DNA of 15,645 bases from Propionibacteriaceae bacterium (GTDB lineage: Bacteria > Actinomycetota > Actinomycetes > Propionibacteriales > Propionibacteriaceae): assembly GCA_021323255.1 (NCBI GenBank), contig JAJTCL010000020.1, positions 1 through 15,645 on the forward strand. Reading direction: 5' to 3'. The position numbers and the translations under genes are program-made. Positions 1 to 7,030 of this stretch are shown one piece after another. The notes beneath the pieces were generated by a model, which was not told the origin of the DNA, did not search any database, and worked only from the letters and a program-made list of their open reading frames with translations. Each line of letters starts with the position of its first letter. The stretch's first letter is position 1.

Positions 1-363
1 GAGCTCGCGGCGGAGGGCGCCGATCCGGCGGCGCGTTCGGCTGTGGTCGGAGTGGTGCGGTACTTCGATGCCCAGGGACTCGACGACTGGTCCGACCGCT
101 CACGGCGGCTGGCGCGCACTCTCGGGGTGCGGATCGGTGGTCGCCGTGGCGGGGCCGGCGAGCTGACCCGACGCGAGGCGGAGGTCGTCGACCTGGTTGT
201 GGCTGGGCTGTCGAACGCCGAGGTCGGGCGCCGGCTTTTCTTGAGCGAGCGGACGGTCGAGACCCACCTCCAGCATGTGTACCGACGGCTCGGCGTCGAC
301 TCTCGCCTCGCGTTGATCACGAAGCTAGGCGCCGCGTCGTCAGCTGGGGCCGACAGTTCATGA
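1..363 (+). CDS. LuxR-family transcriptional regulator, C-terminal part (5' end outside window)
   Basis: The frame is open from base 1, so the gene starts upstream of the window; about 120 residues are visible. The last ~65 residues are a LuxR/FixJ-type helix-turn-helix. It opens with LTRREAEVVDLVVAGLS, then a recognition-helix region with SERTVETHLQHVYRRLGV. The preceding stretch (YFDAQGLDDWSDRSRRLARTLGVRIG) resembles the linker before the HTH in large multi-domain regulators (LAL/ATPase-TPR type), where a short Arg-rich helix precedes LTRRE. That would make it the tail of a long protein, but this is inferred from the tail only. It ends 64 bp before the PEP-utilizing enzyme on the same strand, so it may regulate or be cotranscribed with it. 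A GTG at 43 could be read as a start but would leave an incomplete protein, and the upstream frame is open and coding-like. Confidence 0.85.
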   Translation, partial: ELAAEGADPAARSAVVGVVRYFDAQGLDDWSDRSRRLARTLGVRIGGRRGGAGELTRREAEVVDLVVAGLSNAEVGRRLFLSERTVETHLQHVYRRLGVDSRLALITKLGAASSAGADSS

Positions 364-427
364 ACGCCGGAGAAGGTACGTACTAGAACGGATGCCGCAG
401 GGAGCGGGCCGGCGGGACTATGGCGCC

Positions 428-2782
428 ATGAGAACCATCGAAGCTGTTCCCCTGGCCTCCGCGGCCGCACACCACGGCGGCAAGGCGGCCGGTCTGTCCG
501 CGCTGCTGACCGCTGGGCTGCCTGTTCCACCCGGGGTGGTGTTCGACGCCGCGCCGAGGGTGTCGGCGGCGGGTATCGCGGCGGCGGCTGTCGAGGTGGC
601 GCACGAGCACGGCTGGCGCTCGGTCGCGGTCAGATCGTCGGCGCGCGACGAAGACGGTGCGACCTCCTCCGGGGCGGGTGTCTACGCAACGGTCCTCGAT
701 GTCCCCGGCGACGACGTGGACGCCATGGCCTCTGCCGTCGACACCGTCCTTGCCTCGATCGGCGAGACCGGCGGAGTGATCGTGCAGCAGATGGTGGCGG
801 CGGATGCGGCAGGCGTCGTCTTCACGATCGACCCGGTCACCGGAGCCGCCTTCCTCGTCGTAAACGCGGTGGCGGGCCTCGGTGAGACGCTTGTGTCTGG
901 GGCTGAGACGCCGTGGCAGGCACGCATCCCACGAGAGGGCGACGGATCGGTCCGCAGTGCCGACATCGTCGTGGATGAGGGACCGGTTGAGATTGCCCCG
1001 CTCCGCGAGCTCGTGCGCCTCGCGATAGAAGCCGAACGCGTGCGCGGCGGCCCCCAAGACATCGAGTGGGCTGTCGCGGGCGGTGCGGTGTGGCTCCTGC
1101 AATCGCGGCCGGTTACCGCGCTCGCAGCTCAGGTGCCCGTCGAGGTTGTGGTGCCGCCAGGGTATTGGTTGCGCGACCCCACACACGGCCGGCTGCCGCG
1201 GACGCGCATGACGGCGAGTGTTGTAGACGAAGACCGTGCGGTGCGCCCCATGGTCGAGGAGTTCGGGATGCTCGCGACGTTCTCGGGTGCCCGCATCGGC
1301 GGTTGGCATTACGTGACGATCGTCCCGGTTGGGGGTCCGCCGCCTGCGCCCGGGAAAACGCCACCGCGACTGCCGGGCTGGCTCGTGTCGCTCCTGATCC
1401 GCAGTTCGAGTGCTGGACGTCGCCAGCTGCGGGCAGCGCGGCGAGCCATGAAGACCGATGCCGCGCAGCGGCTCCTCGACGAGTGGAATGATCACCTCCG
1501 CGACGAACTGCGTGCCCGGATCCTCGCCTTCCAAGACGTCGACCTGGGCGGACTCGACGACGCTGGGCTTGCCGATCAGCTGCGGCGCCGTGCCGAGATG
1601 CTCATCCGCGGCGCTGAACTTCATTTCCGACTCGCGATGCCGTACTCGCTCGGGATCTTCGAGCTCGTCGACTTCTGCCGCTCCCAGATCGGATGGACGC
1701 CGCAAGAGACGCTGGATCTCCTGTCCGGGCTCGCCGACGTCGCCTCCCAGCCCGGTCGGGCCCTTGCTTCGCTGGCCGCAATGCCGCCGGAGAGCACGGA
1801 GCGCGCCGACGCTTTCGAGCGGTTCCAGCGCTACTTCGGCTGCCGCGCCCTCGACCTCGAAGTCGCCGAACCGACGCTCGCGGAATCGCCGCATCTGCTG
1901 AACGTGCTCATCGACGCGGCTCGCCAGGCCGGGTCTGTCCACGCGAAGGAAGCGCACGCGCAGGAACGTGGCCGGGTTGCAGAGCGAGCCCGCGCGCAAC
2001 TGCAGCCCTCTCGGGTGGCGCAATTCGATCGCCTGCTGGCAACCGCGGAGCGCGTCTACGGGCTGCGCGACGACAATGTCTTCCTAACGCTCGACGCACC
2101 GCTCGCTCTGGTGCGGTACGCGGCGCTCGAGGCCGGCCGCCGGCTAGCGGCACGAGGCACACTCGACATGCTCGAGGACGTGTTCCACCTGACCACCGAA
2201 GAAGCCGCCGCGGCGCTCGAGTCGCGGCATCCTCTCACCAACGTGCGCGACTCGGCCCTCCGCCAGCGTGGCGAACGGGCGTGGGCGAGCGCGCACCCGG
2301 GACCGATCAGCTACGGCACCGATCCCGGCGCACCTCCGCGGTTCACCGGTCTCACTCGCGCTGAGCGCACGCCAACCGAGGCGGAGATGCTCATGGGTGA
2401 ACTCATCATGCCGAGCGTGACGGCCGCCGCCGAGGGCGAGGATGGCGTGCTGCGCGGCACACCGGCCTCGGCGGGACACGTCACCGGCACCGCCCGCATC
2501 ATCCACTCGGAGGCCGACTTCCACGTCCTCGAACCTGGCGACATCGTCGTCTGCCCAGGGACGCGCCCGTCCTGGTCGGTAATCTTCCCCCTGATCGGAG
2601 GCATCGTCGCCGATGCAGGCGGAGCGCTCTCGCATCCCGCGATCATCGCGCGGGAGTACGGCATTCCCGCGGTCGTCGCCGCAGTCGGGGCGACCGATGC
2701 CATCCGAGACGGCGAGGTGATCACCGTCGACGGGGCTGAAGGGACGGTGCGGCGGCACCGAGCGCCCTCGCTGCCGGAGTGA
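428..2782 (+). CDS. PEP-synthase / rifampin phosphotransferase-like enzyme
   Basis: 784 residues with the three-part layout of PEP-utilizing phosphotransferases. An N-terminal ATP-grasp (PPDK_N) domain covers about residues 10-235, with GGKAAGLSALL at 17-27, VAVRSSARDEDG at 66-77, FTIDPVTG at 132-139 and DIEWAVAGGAVWLLQSRPVT at 211-230. A long divergent helical middle (about 240-680) follows, then a C-terminal phosphohistidine domain with AGGALSHPAIIAREYGIP, whose His736 is the expected phospho-carrier. PEP synthases and rifampin phosphotransferases share this order; the latter are about 865 aa, and the middle domain, which sets the substrate, is not recognisable by eye. The acceptor could be pyruvate, a rifamycin-like drug or something else. 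I chose ATG 428 because the protein begins there with the family-typical short lead before GGKAAG; an in-frame ATG at 392 would add 12 atypical residues. A LuxR-type regulator lies just upstream. Confidence 0.85.
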   Translation: MRTIEAVPLASAAAHHGGKAAGLSALLTAGLPVPPGVVFDAAPRVSAAGIAAAAVEVAHEHGWRSVAVRSSARDEDGATSSGAGVYATVLDVPGDDVDAMASAVDTVLASIGETGGVIVQQMVAADAAGVVFTIDPVTGAAFLVVNAVAGLGETLVSGAETPWQARIPREGDGSVRSADIVVDEGPVEIAPLRELVRLAIEAERVRGGPQDIEWAVAGGAVWLLQSRPVTALAAQVPVEVVVPPGYWLRDPTHGRLPRTRMTASVVDEDRAVRPMVEEFGMLATFSGARIGGWHYVTIVPVGGPPPAPGKTPPRLPGWLVSLLIRSSSAGRRQLRAARRAMKTDAAQRLLDEWNDHLRDELRARILAFQDVDLGGLDDAGLADQLRRRAEMLIRGAELHFRLAMPYSLGIFELVDFCRSQIGWTPQETLDLLSGLADVASQPGRALASLAAMPPESTERADAFERFQRYFGCRALDLEVAEPTLAESPHLLNVLIDAARQAGSVHAKEAHAQERGRVAERARAQLQPSRVAQFDRLLATAERVYGLRDDNVFLTLDAPLALVRYAALEAGRRLAARGTLDMLEDVFHLTTEEAAAALESRHPLTNVRDSALRQRGERAWASAHPGPISYGTDPGAPPRFTGLTRAERTPTEAEMLMGELIMPSVTAAAEGEDGVLRGTPASAGHVTGTARIIHSEADFHVLEPGDIVVCPGTRPSWSVIFPLIGGIVADAGGALSHPAIIAREYGIPAVVAAVGATDAIRDGEVITVDGAEGTVRRHRAPSLPE

Positions 2783-2941
2783 AACCCCTCTGTCGCCGCG
2801 CAGGAGCGAGCGGACTCATCGCACCACCACGCGGTTGGTACCGAGCATGCCGCCTGGCTCGAGCAAGACATCTCTGCGCTCGGCATCCACATGATCGACG
2901 GCCTCTTTACCGCAATGGCCCGGGCCGGAACTCAGCCCTGC

Positions 2942-3017
2942 CAAGATCATCGCGAAGTAACCAGTCGTGATCATTTTGGTCCGCAAGATCATGGGCAAGT
3001 GACTGAGTCGTGATCAT
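2942..3017. repeat. Two imperfect tandem copies of a ~43-bp unit
   Basis: CAAGATCAT occurs at 2942 and 2984, and GTCGTGATCAT at 2964 and 3007. The blocks in between are similar too (CGCGAAGTAAC against GGGCAAGTGAC). Each unit contains the palindrome TGATCA near its end. The copies abut, which fits local duplication or a pair of protein-binding sites. The function is unknown. Confidence 0.6.
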
Positions 3018-3269
3018 CTCGTGGCTCCGACAATGTAGGCGCCGCGAGCTGACCCACGCGCCGCCAGCGGCGAGCGATTGGCTCGCCGCGCTGCTCAGGC
3101 TCTGCAAAACGATCTTGACCCGAGCCTCGCGCACTGTTTGAGCCGCCTGAGGTTAGTGGCGCCTGCCGTCCTTGGTCGATCTTGCTCGGGTTGGGTTGGC
3201 CGGTCGGGCCGTTACCCCAAGTTGCCCTGCTCGCCAGCAAGCTCGACGAGCTGTACGCGGAACGTGCAG

Positions 3270-3312
3270 CACACCTGGAAGCGGATGCGCCACCGGCCAC
3301 CGGTGATCCGTA
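3270..3312 (+). repeat. Split direct repeat, copy 1 (partner at 5459-5501)
   Basis: A 17-base block CACACCTGGAAGCGGAT and, 28 bases from its start, a 15-base block CACCGGTGATCCGTA. Both blocks recur with identical spacing at 5459-5501; the 11 bases between the blocks have diverged. The two copies are in the same orientation and flank the divergent gene pair at 3619-5291. In one frame both copies read HLEAD..P.TGDP, so they may be remnants of one coding sequence. Confidence 0.75.
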
Positions 3313-3618
3313 TGCCGACGGGCTACCGGGACGCGTTCAGTTCGGAAACGTATGTCACACGAGGCAGGTTCAGCGAGACAGCCGTCGAGGCGTCGAGCAC
3401 GCATCGATCGTCTCCAGGCGGCGGACGGCGAATCGGCGACGATCACGCAAAGGTCCAGACGCGCCCAGACCGCGAGCGCCGACACGACGAGGTCGAGTTG
3501 CCCTCTGGCAGTGCATCCTCGAGAGGCTCACGCGCAAATCGGCGGCGCAACAGAGGGCGCGTGGGCTGCCCAAGCTGATTGTTCCCGGACTCGCCGATCG
3601 GCGCCCGGGGGACGCTGG

Positions 3619-3981
3619 TTAGCTGCGGAAGTCGAGGACTTGCTCAAGTGGCGGGAGTCCGGCTTTGAGGTCGACGCCGTGGACCTGAAGGCTGTGCTCA
3701 CGAAGCCAGCGGTCGAAGGGATCCTCCGAGGTGGTTATGCCGGTTAGTGCTCGGTTCAGGTCGTCCGCTTCGAGGTGGACTATGGCGATGTCGCCGCTGA
3801 GTAACTGTTGGATCCAGACGGCTTCCCTGGTGATACCCAGGCGCTTGCGCGACGCCTCGTACGCCGCCCTTCGATCGCCCTGCCAACAGGACCGCATTTC
3901 GCGACGATCGATGTCGGTTTTGCCGGGCAACAGTGGAATGGCGAACGCAGCCGCGTCCCCGCTGGTTGTTGGATTGGACAT
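3619..3981 (-). CDS. Conserved small protein of unknown function
   Basis: 120 residues, no signal peptide or membrane segment. The visible pattern is a short N-terminal lead, then IPLLPGKTDIDRREMRSC, a basic helix (YEASRKRLGITREAVWIQQ), DIAIVHLEADDLNRAL, and a C-terminal SEDPFDRWLREH...VHGVDLKAGLPP. I recognise this only as a type of actinobacterial hypothetical protein, possibly related to DUF6176; the alternating strand/helix pattern would suit a ferredoxin-like (Dabb/ABM-like) fold, but this is inference. The start at 3981 is well supported by AGGAGGG seven bases upstream. It is divergently transcribed from the LuxR-type regulator at 4122, which is the natural candidate to control it. Confidence 0.75.
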   Translation of the reverse strand: MSNPTTSGDAAAFAIPLLPGKTDIDRREMRSCWQGDRRAAYEASRKRLGITREAVWIQQLLSGDIAIVHLEADDLNRALTGITTSEDPFDRWLREHSLQVHGVDLKAGLPPLEQVLDFRS

Positions 3982-3988
3982 CGTTTGA

Positions 3989-3995
3989 CCCTCCT
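3989..3995 (-). promoter_or_regulatory. Strong Shine-Dalgarno fixing the start at 3981
   Basis: The minus strand reads AGGAGGG, then seven bases, then ATG. This is the best ribosome binding site in the window and sets the start of the small conserved protein. Confidence 0.75.
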
Positions 3996-4044
3996 ACTCA
4001 GGTATCTGGGGCTTTGATTGGCATCGTCGGGCCGTCAGGCAGAA

Positions 4045-4062
4045 ATTTCCATCCCTGGAAAT
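4045..4062. promoter_or_regulatory. Dyad, candidate operator in the divergent control region
   Basis: ATTTCCA, TCCC, TGGAAAT: perfect 7-bp arms with a 4-base centre, AT-rich compared with its surroundings. It lies between the divergent genes, 64 bp from one start and 60 bp from the other. LuxR/FixJ-type HTH dimers bind dyads of about this size, so it is a candidate site for the regulator encoded next to it. There is no U-tract and no gene end here, which argues against a terminator. Confidence 0.5.
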
Positions 4063-4086
4063 CTGGGATCTTTAGCGCATCTGAGG

Positions 4087-4115
4087 TGTCAAGGCTGGCC
4101 GCTACGGGCGACAAT
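4087..4115 (+). promoter_or_regulatory. Possible leaderless promoter of the LuxR-type regulator
   Basis: TGTCAA at 4087-4092 and GACAAT at 4110-4115 are separated by 17 bases. The second hexamer sits at -12 to -7 if transcription starts at the ATG at 4122. No Shine-Dalgarno precedes that ATG, which fits a leaderless message. Both hexamers are imperfect matches. Confidence 0.35.
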
Positions 4116-4121
4116 TACGTC

Positions 4122-5291
4122 ATGCCTGCGGGCTGGGAGACGGAGCGGCTCGTGGCGGAGGTTCGGGGGCTGGCCGTACGAGGGTTGCCGCGCGATGAAT
4201 ATTACCGGGAGCTGGCAGCTCGTCTGCGGCGAACGATCGCGATTGACGCGACGTGCTGGCACGGGGTTGACCCGCGGACGCTGCTGCTGACCACCGCCAG
4301 TCCGGAGGAGCTGTTGCAGCGCGGCTTCCTCTCGGCGGAGACGTTGCTGCCGGCCGCCCAAGCCTTCTGGGCATGCGAATATGAACGCGAGGACTACAAC
4401 ACTTTCGCCGCGCTCGCTCGACGGCGCGCGCCGGTCGGCATTCTCAGTGAAGCTACGCGCGGGCGGCCCCAGCGCAGCCCCCGCTATCGGGAATTCCTCG
4501 CCCCTCACGGCACACCATTTGAGATGCGCACCGCCTTTGTGATGCGTGGGCGCGTCTGGGGTTGTGTCGTTTTCCACAGATCCGAAGCGACAGGTGATTT
4601 TCAGCCGGTGGACGCCCGGCTGATGGCGCGGCTGTCTGGATCGATCGCGGAAGGCTTACGAACCTGCTTGCGGCTCGACGCTGCCCGGCGTCCCGACGAG
4701 GAATCCGCACCCGGGATGGTCGTGCTCGGACCACGCAACGAGGTCGAGCTCATCACCGCGCCAGCACAGCGCCTGTTGGAGCCCCTGCACGCCGACAGCA
4801 CCCCAAGGGCGACCAGTGTGCCGGTGCCAATCCTCACCCTTGCTGCAACTGCCCGCCGGCAACGGCTTAGCACTCTCGGCGATACGTCTGTTGCGCTGAA
4901 CGTGCCATCGCGCGGCGGGTGGCTATCGCTGTACGCTTCGCTTCCAGATGGCACCAAATCCCAACGCGTGGCGATTGTCATCCAGCCGGCATCGCCCGAA
5001 CGGGTGGCTCCACTGCGACTCGAGATGTACGGCCTGAGCGCCCGCGAGCGCGAGATTGCAGCGCTCGTAGCGGCAGGACTGAGCACGAAAGCGCTCGCCG
5101 ACCGCCTTTTCCTCTCGCCATGGACGGTTCAGGATCACCTCAAGTCGATCTTCGAAAAGACTGGCACCCACAGCCGCCGGGAACTCCGCGCCCGAATCTT
5201 CTTCGAGGAGTTTCTCCCGGGCATCGACGCAAGGGCGCCACTCGCCGCTAACGGCGCGCTGACATCGCACACTACGCACGCTGCCACCTGA
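4122..5291 (+). CDS. LuxR-type transcriptional regulator with GAF-like N-terminal domain
   Basis: 389 residues. About residues 25-185 look like a GAF-type sensor: a helix with EYYRELAARLRRTIAIDATCW, then TRGRPQRSPRYREFLAPHG, FEMRTAFVMRGRVWGCVVFHR and a closing helix. About 200-300 is a variable linker/sensor region. Residues 305-360 form a LuxR-type HTH, beginning LSAREREIAALVAAGLS, with SPWTVQDHLKSIFEKTGTHS as the recognition part. The reading frame is open further upstream, but ATG 4122 begins the family-like sequence and has a possible leaderless promoter. It is divergent from the small protein ending at 3619, with a dyad between them, so auto- and cross-regulation is likely. The ligand is unknown. 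One TTA codon is present (in EGLRTC), rare in such genomes. Confidence 0.85.
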   Translation: MPAGWETERLVAEVRGLAVRGLPRDEYYRELAARLRRTIAIDATCWHGVDPRTLLLTTASPEELLQRGFLSAETLLPAAQAFWACEYEREDYNTFAALARRRAPVGILSEATRGRPQRSPRYREFLAPHGTPFEMRTAFVMRGRVWGCVVFHRSEATGDFQPVDARLMARLSGSIAEGLRTCLRLDAARRPDEESAPGMVVLGPRNEVELITAPAQRLLEPLHADSTPRATSVPVPILTLAATARRQRLSTLGDTSVALNVPSRGGWLSLYASLPDGTKSQRVAIVIQPASPERVAPLRLEMYGLSAREREIAALVAAGLSTKALADRLFLSPWTVQDHLKSIFEKTGTHSRRELRARIFFEEFLPGIDARAPLAANGALTSHTTHAAT

Positions 5292-5923
5292 GGGTCCGAC
5301 CTCAAACTTGGCCGGCACTACCTGCGGTTGCGTGCTCTCAGACTGCAACTGATCCGGTCGGATGTTCTAAGTCCCCTCGACCGCCCTTAGGCAGGACATC
5401 GTCAACCACGCGCCGGAACTCGACTGGCCAGCGGGACACGTTTCCGCGGGAACCTTGTCACACCTGGAAGCGGATCAGCTGCCAAACACCGGTGATCCGT
5501 AGGGATCGGAGCCCAGTTTCAGATCTCGCCAGCCCGACGAGCATTGGGATCAACCGCGGCTGCAACGGTCACGGCACGCTGCCCGATGGCAGCAACCAGG
5601 TGGACATACACGTCCGCGGATGGGAAATCGCGCGTGGCCGAGCAGCAGCGTGACCGACCTGGCTCTGATTTACTTCATCTCATCAACTGGCCGATCTTTG
5701 CAGCAGCTGGCTCGCAGCATCACGAACGTCGCGTTGATGGTCAACCCAACCGGCCCTACTGCCTGCCGCTGGTGCCGGGAACGAGGGCCGATGAGGCGCC
5801 TGCCTCCGCGCCGACGAGCCGGCAAGAGCTGCAACAGTGGCGGGATCGGGATTGCACTTTGATGCATACTGAGCGGCGATCGTCGTCAGCCGAGGCGACG
5901 TCAATCATTCGGAGAGTAACCAG
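5292..5923. other. 632-bp gene-poor stretch
   Basis: No gene I can support. It holds the second copy of the split repeat (5459-5501). A 127-codon frame with a TTG start at 5544 runs to 5927 and overlaps the start of the PIN gene by ATGA. Its product (with HLINWPIFAAAGSQHHERR in the middle and an Arg/Ser-rich end) matches no antitoxin I know, third-position GC is only moderate, and no ribosome binding site is evident. It is probably not a gene, but it is the only candidate for a PIN partner. Confidence 0.5.
5459..5501 (+). repeat. Split direct repeat, copy 2 (partner at 3270-3312)
   Basis: Same 17-base and 15-base blocks at the same 28-base offset as at 3270. In the frame reading SHLEADQLPNTGDP a stop follows at once. 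The upstream 20 bases (CGCGGGAACCTTGT against CGCGGAACGTGCAG) are also loosely similar, so the true homology may be longer and degenerate. Confidence 0.75.
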
Positions 5924-6430
5924 ATGAGCAATTCGCCGTCACCAATTATCGCCCTTTTCGATGGCAATGTTCTCGACTGGCTCATTGAGCAGCCAGCCGA
6001 CCTAGCCACTATCCGCGAATCACTCGAGGATGGGCGGCTACAACTGATCCACACCCATCTCTTGCGTGACGAGCCTGACGCGACGCCCGATCTAGAGAAG
6101 CGGGCCAAGCTCGCTGCTGTGCGCGACCTACTCGTTGGGCAGTATGTCCCGACAACCGGCTTCGTTTTCGATGACAGCCGGGCCGATGAGGCGACGTTCT
6201 TCTCCGAGGAAGTTGCCCGCCGCTTCGATGAGAGGCTCACAACCGAGAATCCCAAAACCGGTGGGCGGAATCACGCCGAGGACGCGCTGCTGGCGCTGAC
6301 AGCTGAGGCTGAGGGTGCCGTGCTCGTAACCCGCGACCGCAGGCTCACCAATATGGCTACAGAGCAAGGCATCGATGTCACGACGCCAGGGGATCTGGTT
6401 GAAAGACTCAGCGAGCCGGCATCGGCCTAA
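5924..6430 (+). CDS. PIN-domain protein, ribonuclease/VapC-like
   Basis: 168 residues with the spaced acidic residues of a PIN nuclease: Asp13 in ALFDGN, Glu50 in HTHLLRDEPD, Asp120 in NHAEDALLALTAEAEG and Asp138 in VLVTRDRRL. These usually coordinate Mg2+/Mn2+ for RNA cleavage. At 168 aa it is longer than many VapC toxins (~130-140), with an extra region between about 55 and 110 (VPTTGFVFDDSRADEATFF). The start is supported by GGAGAG seven bases before the ATG. No antitoxin with a ribbon-helix-helix or AbrB/Phd-like look was found next to it. It may be an orphan toxin, a PIN protein of non-TA function, or half of a system whose partner has decayed. Confidence 0.7.
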   Translation: MSNSPSPIIALFDGNVLDWLIEQPADLATIRESLEDGRLQLIHTHLLRDEPDATPDLEKRAKLAAVRDLLVGQYVPTTGFVFDDSRADEATFFSEEVARRFDERLTTENPKTGGRNHAEDALLALTAEAEGAVLVTRDRRLTNMATEQGIDVTTPGDLVERLSEPASA

Positions 6431-6451
6431 CCTTCTCACTCATCGACTCTT

Positions 6452-6654
6452 TCAGGGCCGATGTCGAGCTTGATCAAACTGCGCTCGATAGTCGGCATCG
6501 TTCGTCAGCTTGGGCAGACCGTCACCTGCTGGGTGCACCAGGATGCAAATACCGCGCCTCTGGAGCTCGTTGCTACGACGACTCCATAAGGGCTGTTAAC
6601 ACGAAGATGGTCAAGCGCCCCTACGATGCCGTGCACCTGCGCCAGCCGAACCAT
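6452..6654 (-). pseudogene. Small frameshifted coding remnant
   Basis: Two overlapping minus-strand frames look coding in turn. The first runs from ATG 6654 and reads MVRLAQVHGIVGALDHLRVN then SPYGVVVATSS, becoming poor and stopping at 6505. The second, one frame away, reads NELQRRGICILVHPAGDG then LPKLTNDADYRAQFDQARHRP and stops at 6452. A single frameshift near 6560-6575 would join them into about 65 residues. The family is unknown. It is tail-to-tail with the PIN gene, 21 bp apart. It might be a remnant of a nearby toxin-antitoxin or mobile gene, but nothing proves that. Confidence 0.3.
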
Positions 6655-7030
6655 CTACATTTCCATGGGTAGATTCTGAGCGCGCAGGATCCTCAAGCTC
6701 CGGCGATCTGGGAACGCCGCCCGACAGGCTCGGCCGCTTCCCGCTGCGACCATTCGCCTGACCCGCAATGAAGCCCCCGTGCTCCGCCAGACCAGTGATT
6801 TACCAGCTGCCAGCGGAACTGCCGGCAAACGCTGCCAAGCTTCCCAGGACTGCGCGGCGCCGGCATGCCCGAATGACGGTTTGATTACCTCCGAAAAGTT
6901 CCGGGCTCGAATTATTCAGGCTCAATTACAGCCGCGGAGGCGTGCGGCGCTAACGCTCGCGTTGTCTCGCGGCGCCACGCTACATTCCTTTCGATTCCGC
7001 CCAAATCACGAGACACGACATAGGAGACTT
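6655..7030. other. Leader region of the GDPD gene
   Basis: 376 bp without a supported gene. The phosphodiesterase frame is open here back to 6779, but the codons are unlike those after 7031 and no signal peptide can begin upstream. TACATT at 6981-6986 is a plausible -10 for the gene at 7031, with no convincing -35. A short inverted repeat AACGC-TC-GCGTT lies at 6952-6963. Confidence 0.4.

Larger units (their letters stand above)
2783..3618. other. 836-bp gene-poor stretch
   Basis: No convincing gene was found. The frame of the preceding enzyme stays open after its stop for about 75 codons, to a TGA near 3010, and reads plausibly (e.g. EHAAWLEQDISALGIHMIDG). It may be a gene remnant, but there is no start or known family. 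A tandem ~43-bp repeat lies at 2942-3017 and the first copy of a split repeat at 3270-3312. Short overlapping frames between 3078 and 3620 have poor, inconsistent codon use and disagree with each other, as expected of decayed DNA. Confidence 0.6.

Noticed and set aside
383..2023. A 546-codon minus-strand open frame opposite the PEP-utilizing enzyme
   Set aside because: It is an antisense frame of a well-supported gene; its translation is rich in Arg, Gly, Pro and His with no recognisable domain, as high-GC shadows are.
3352..3747. A plus-strand frame beginning MSHEAGSARQ
   Set aside because: Its second half is antisense to the well-supported gene at 3619-3981 and its first half has no family pattern or ribosome binding site.
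6779..7030. A longer N-terminus for the GDPD-like protein
   Set aside because: The signal peptide begins at Met 7031 with AGGAG just upstream; the added 84 residues are not family-like and would bury the signal peptide.
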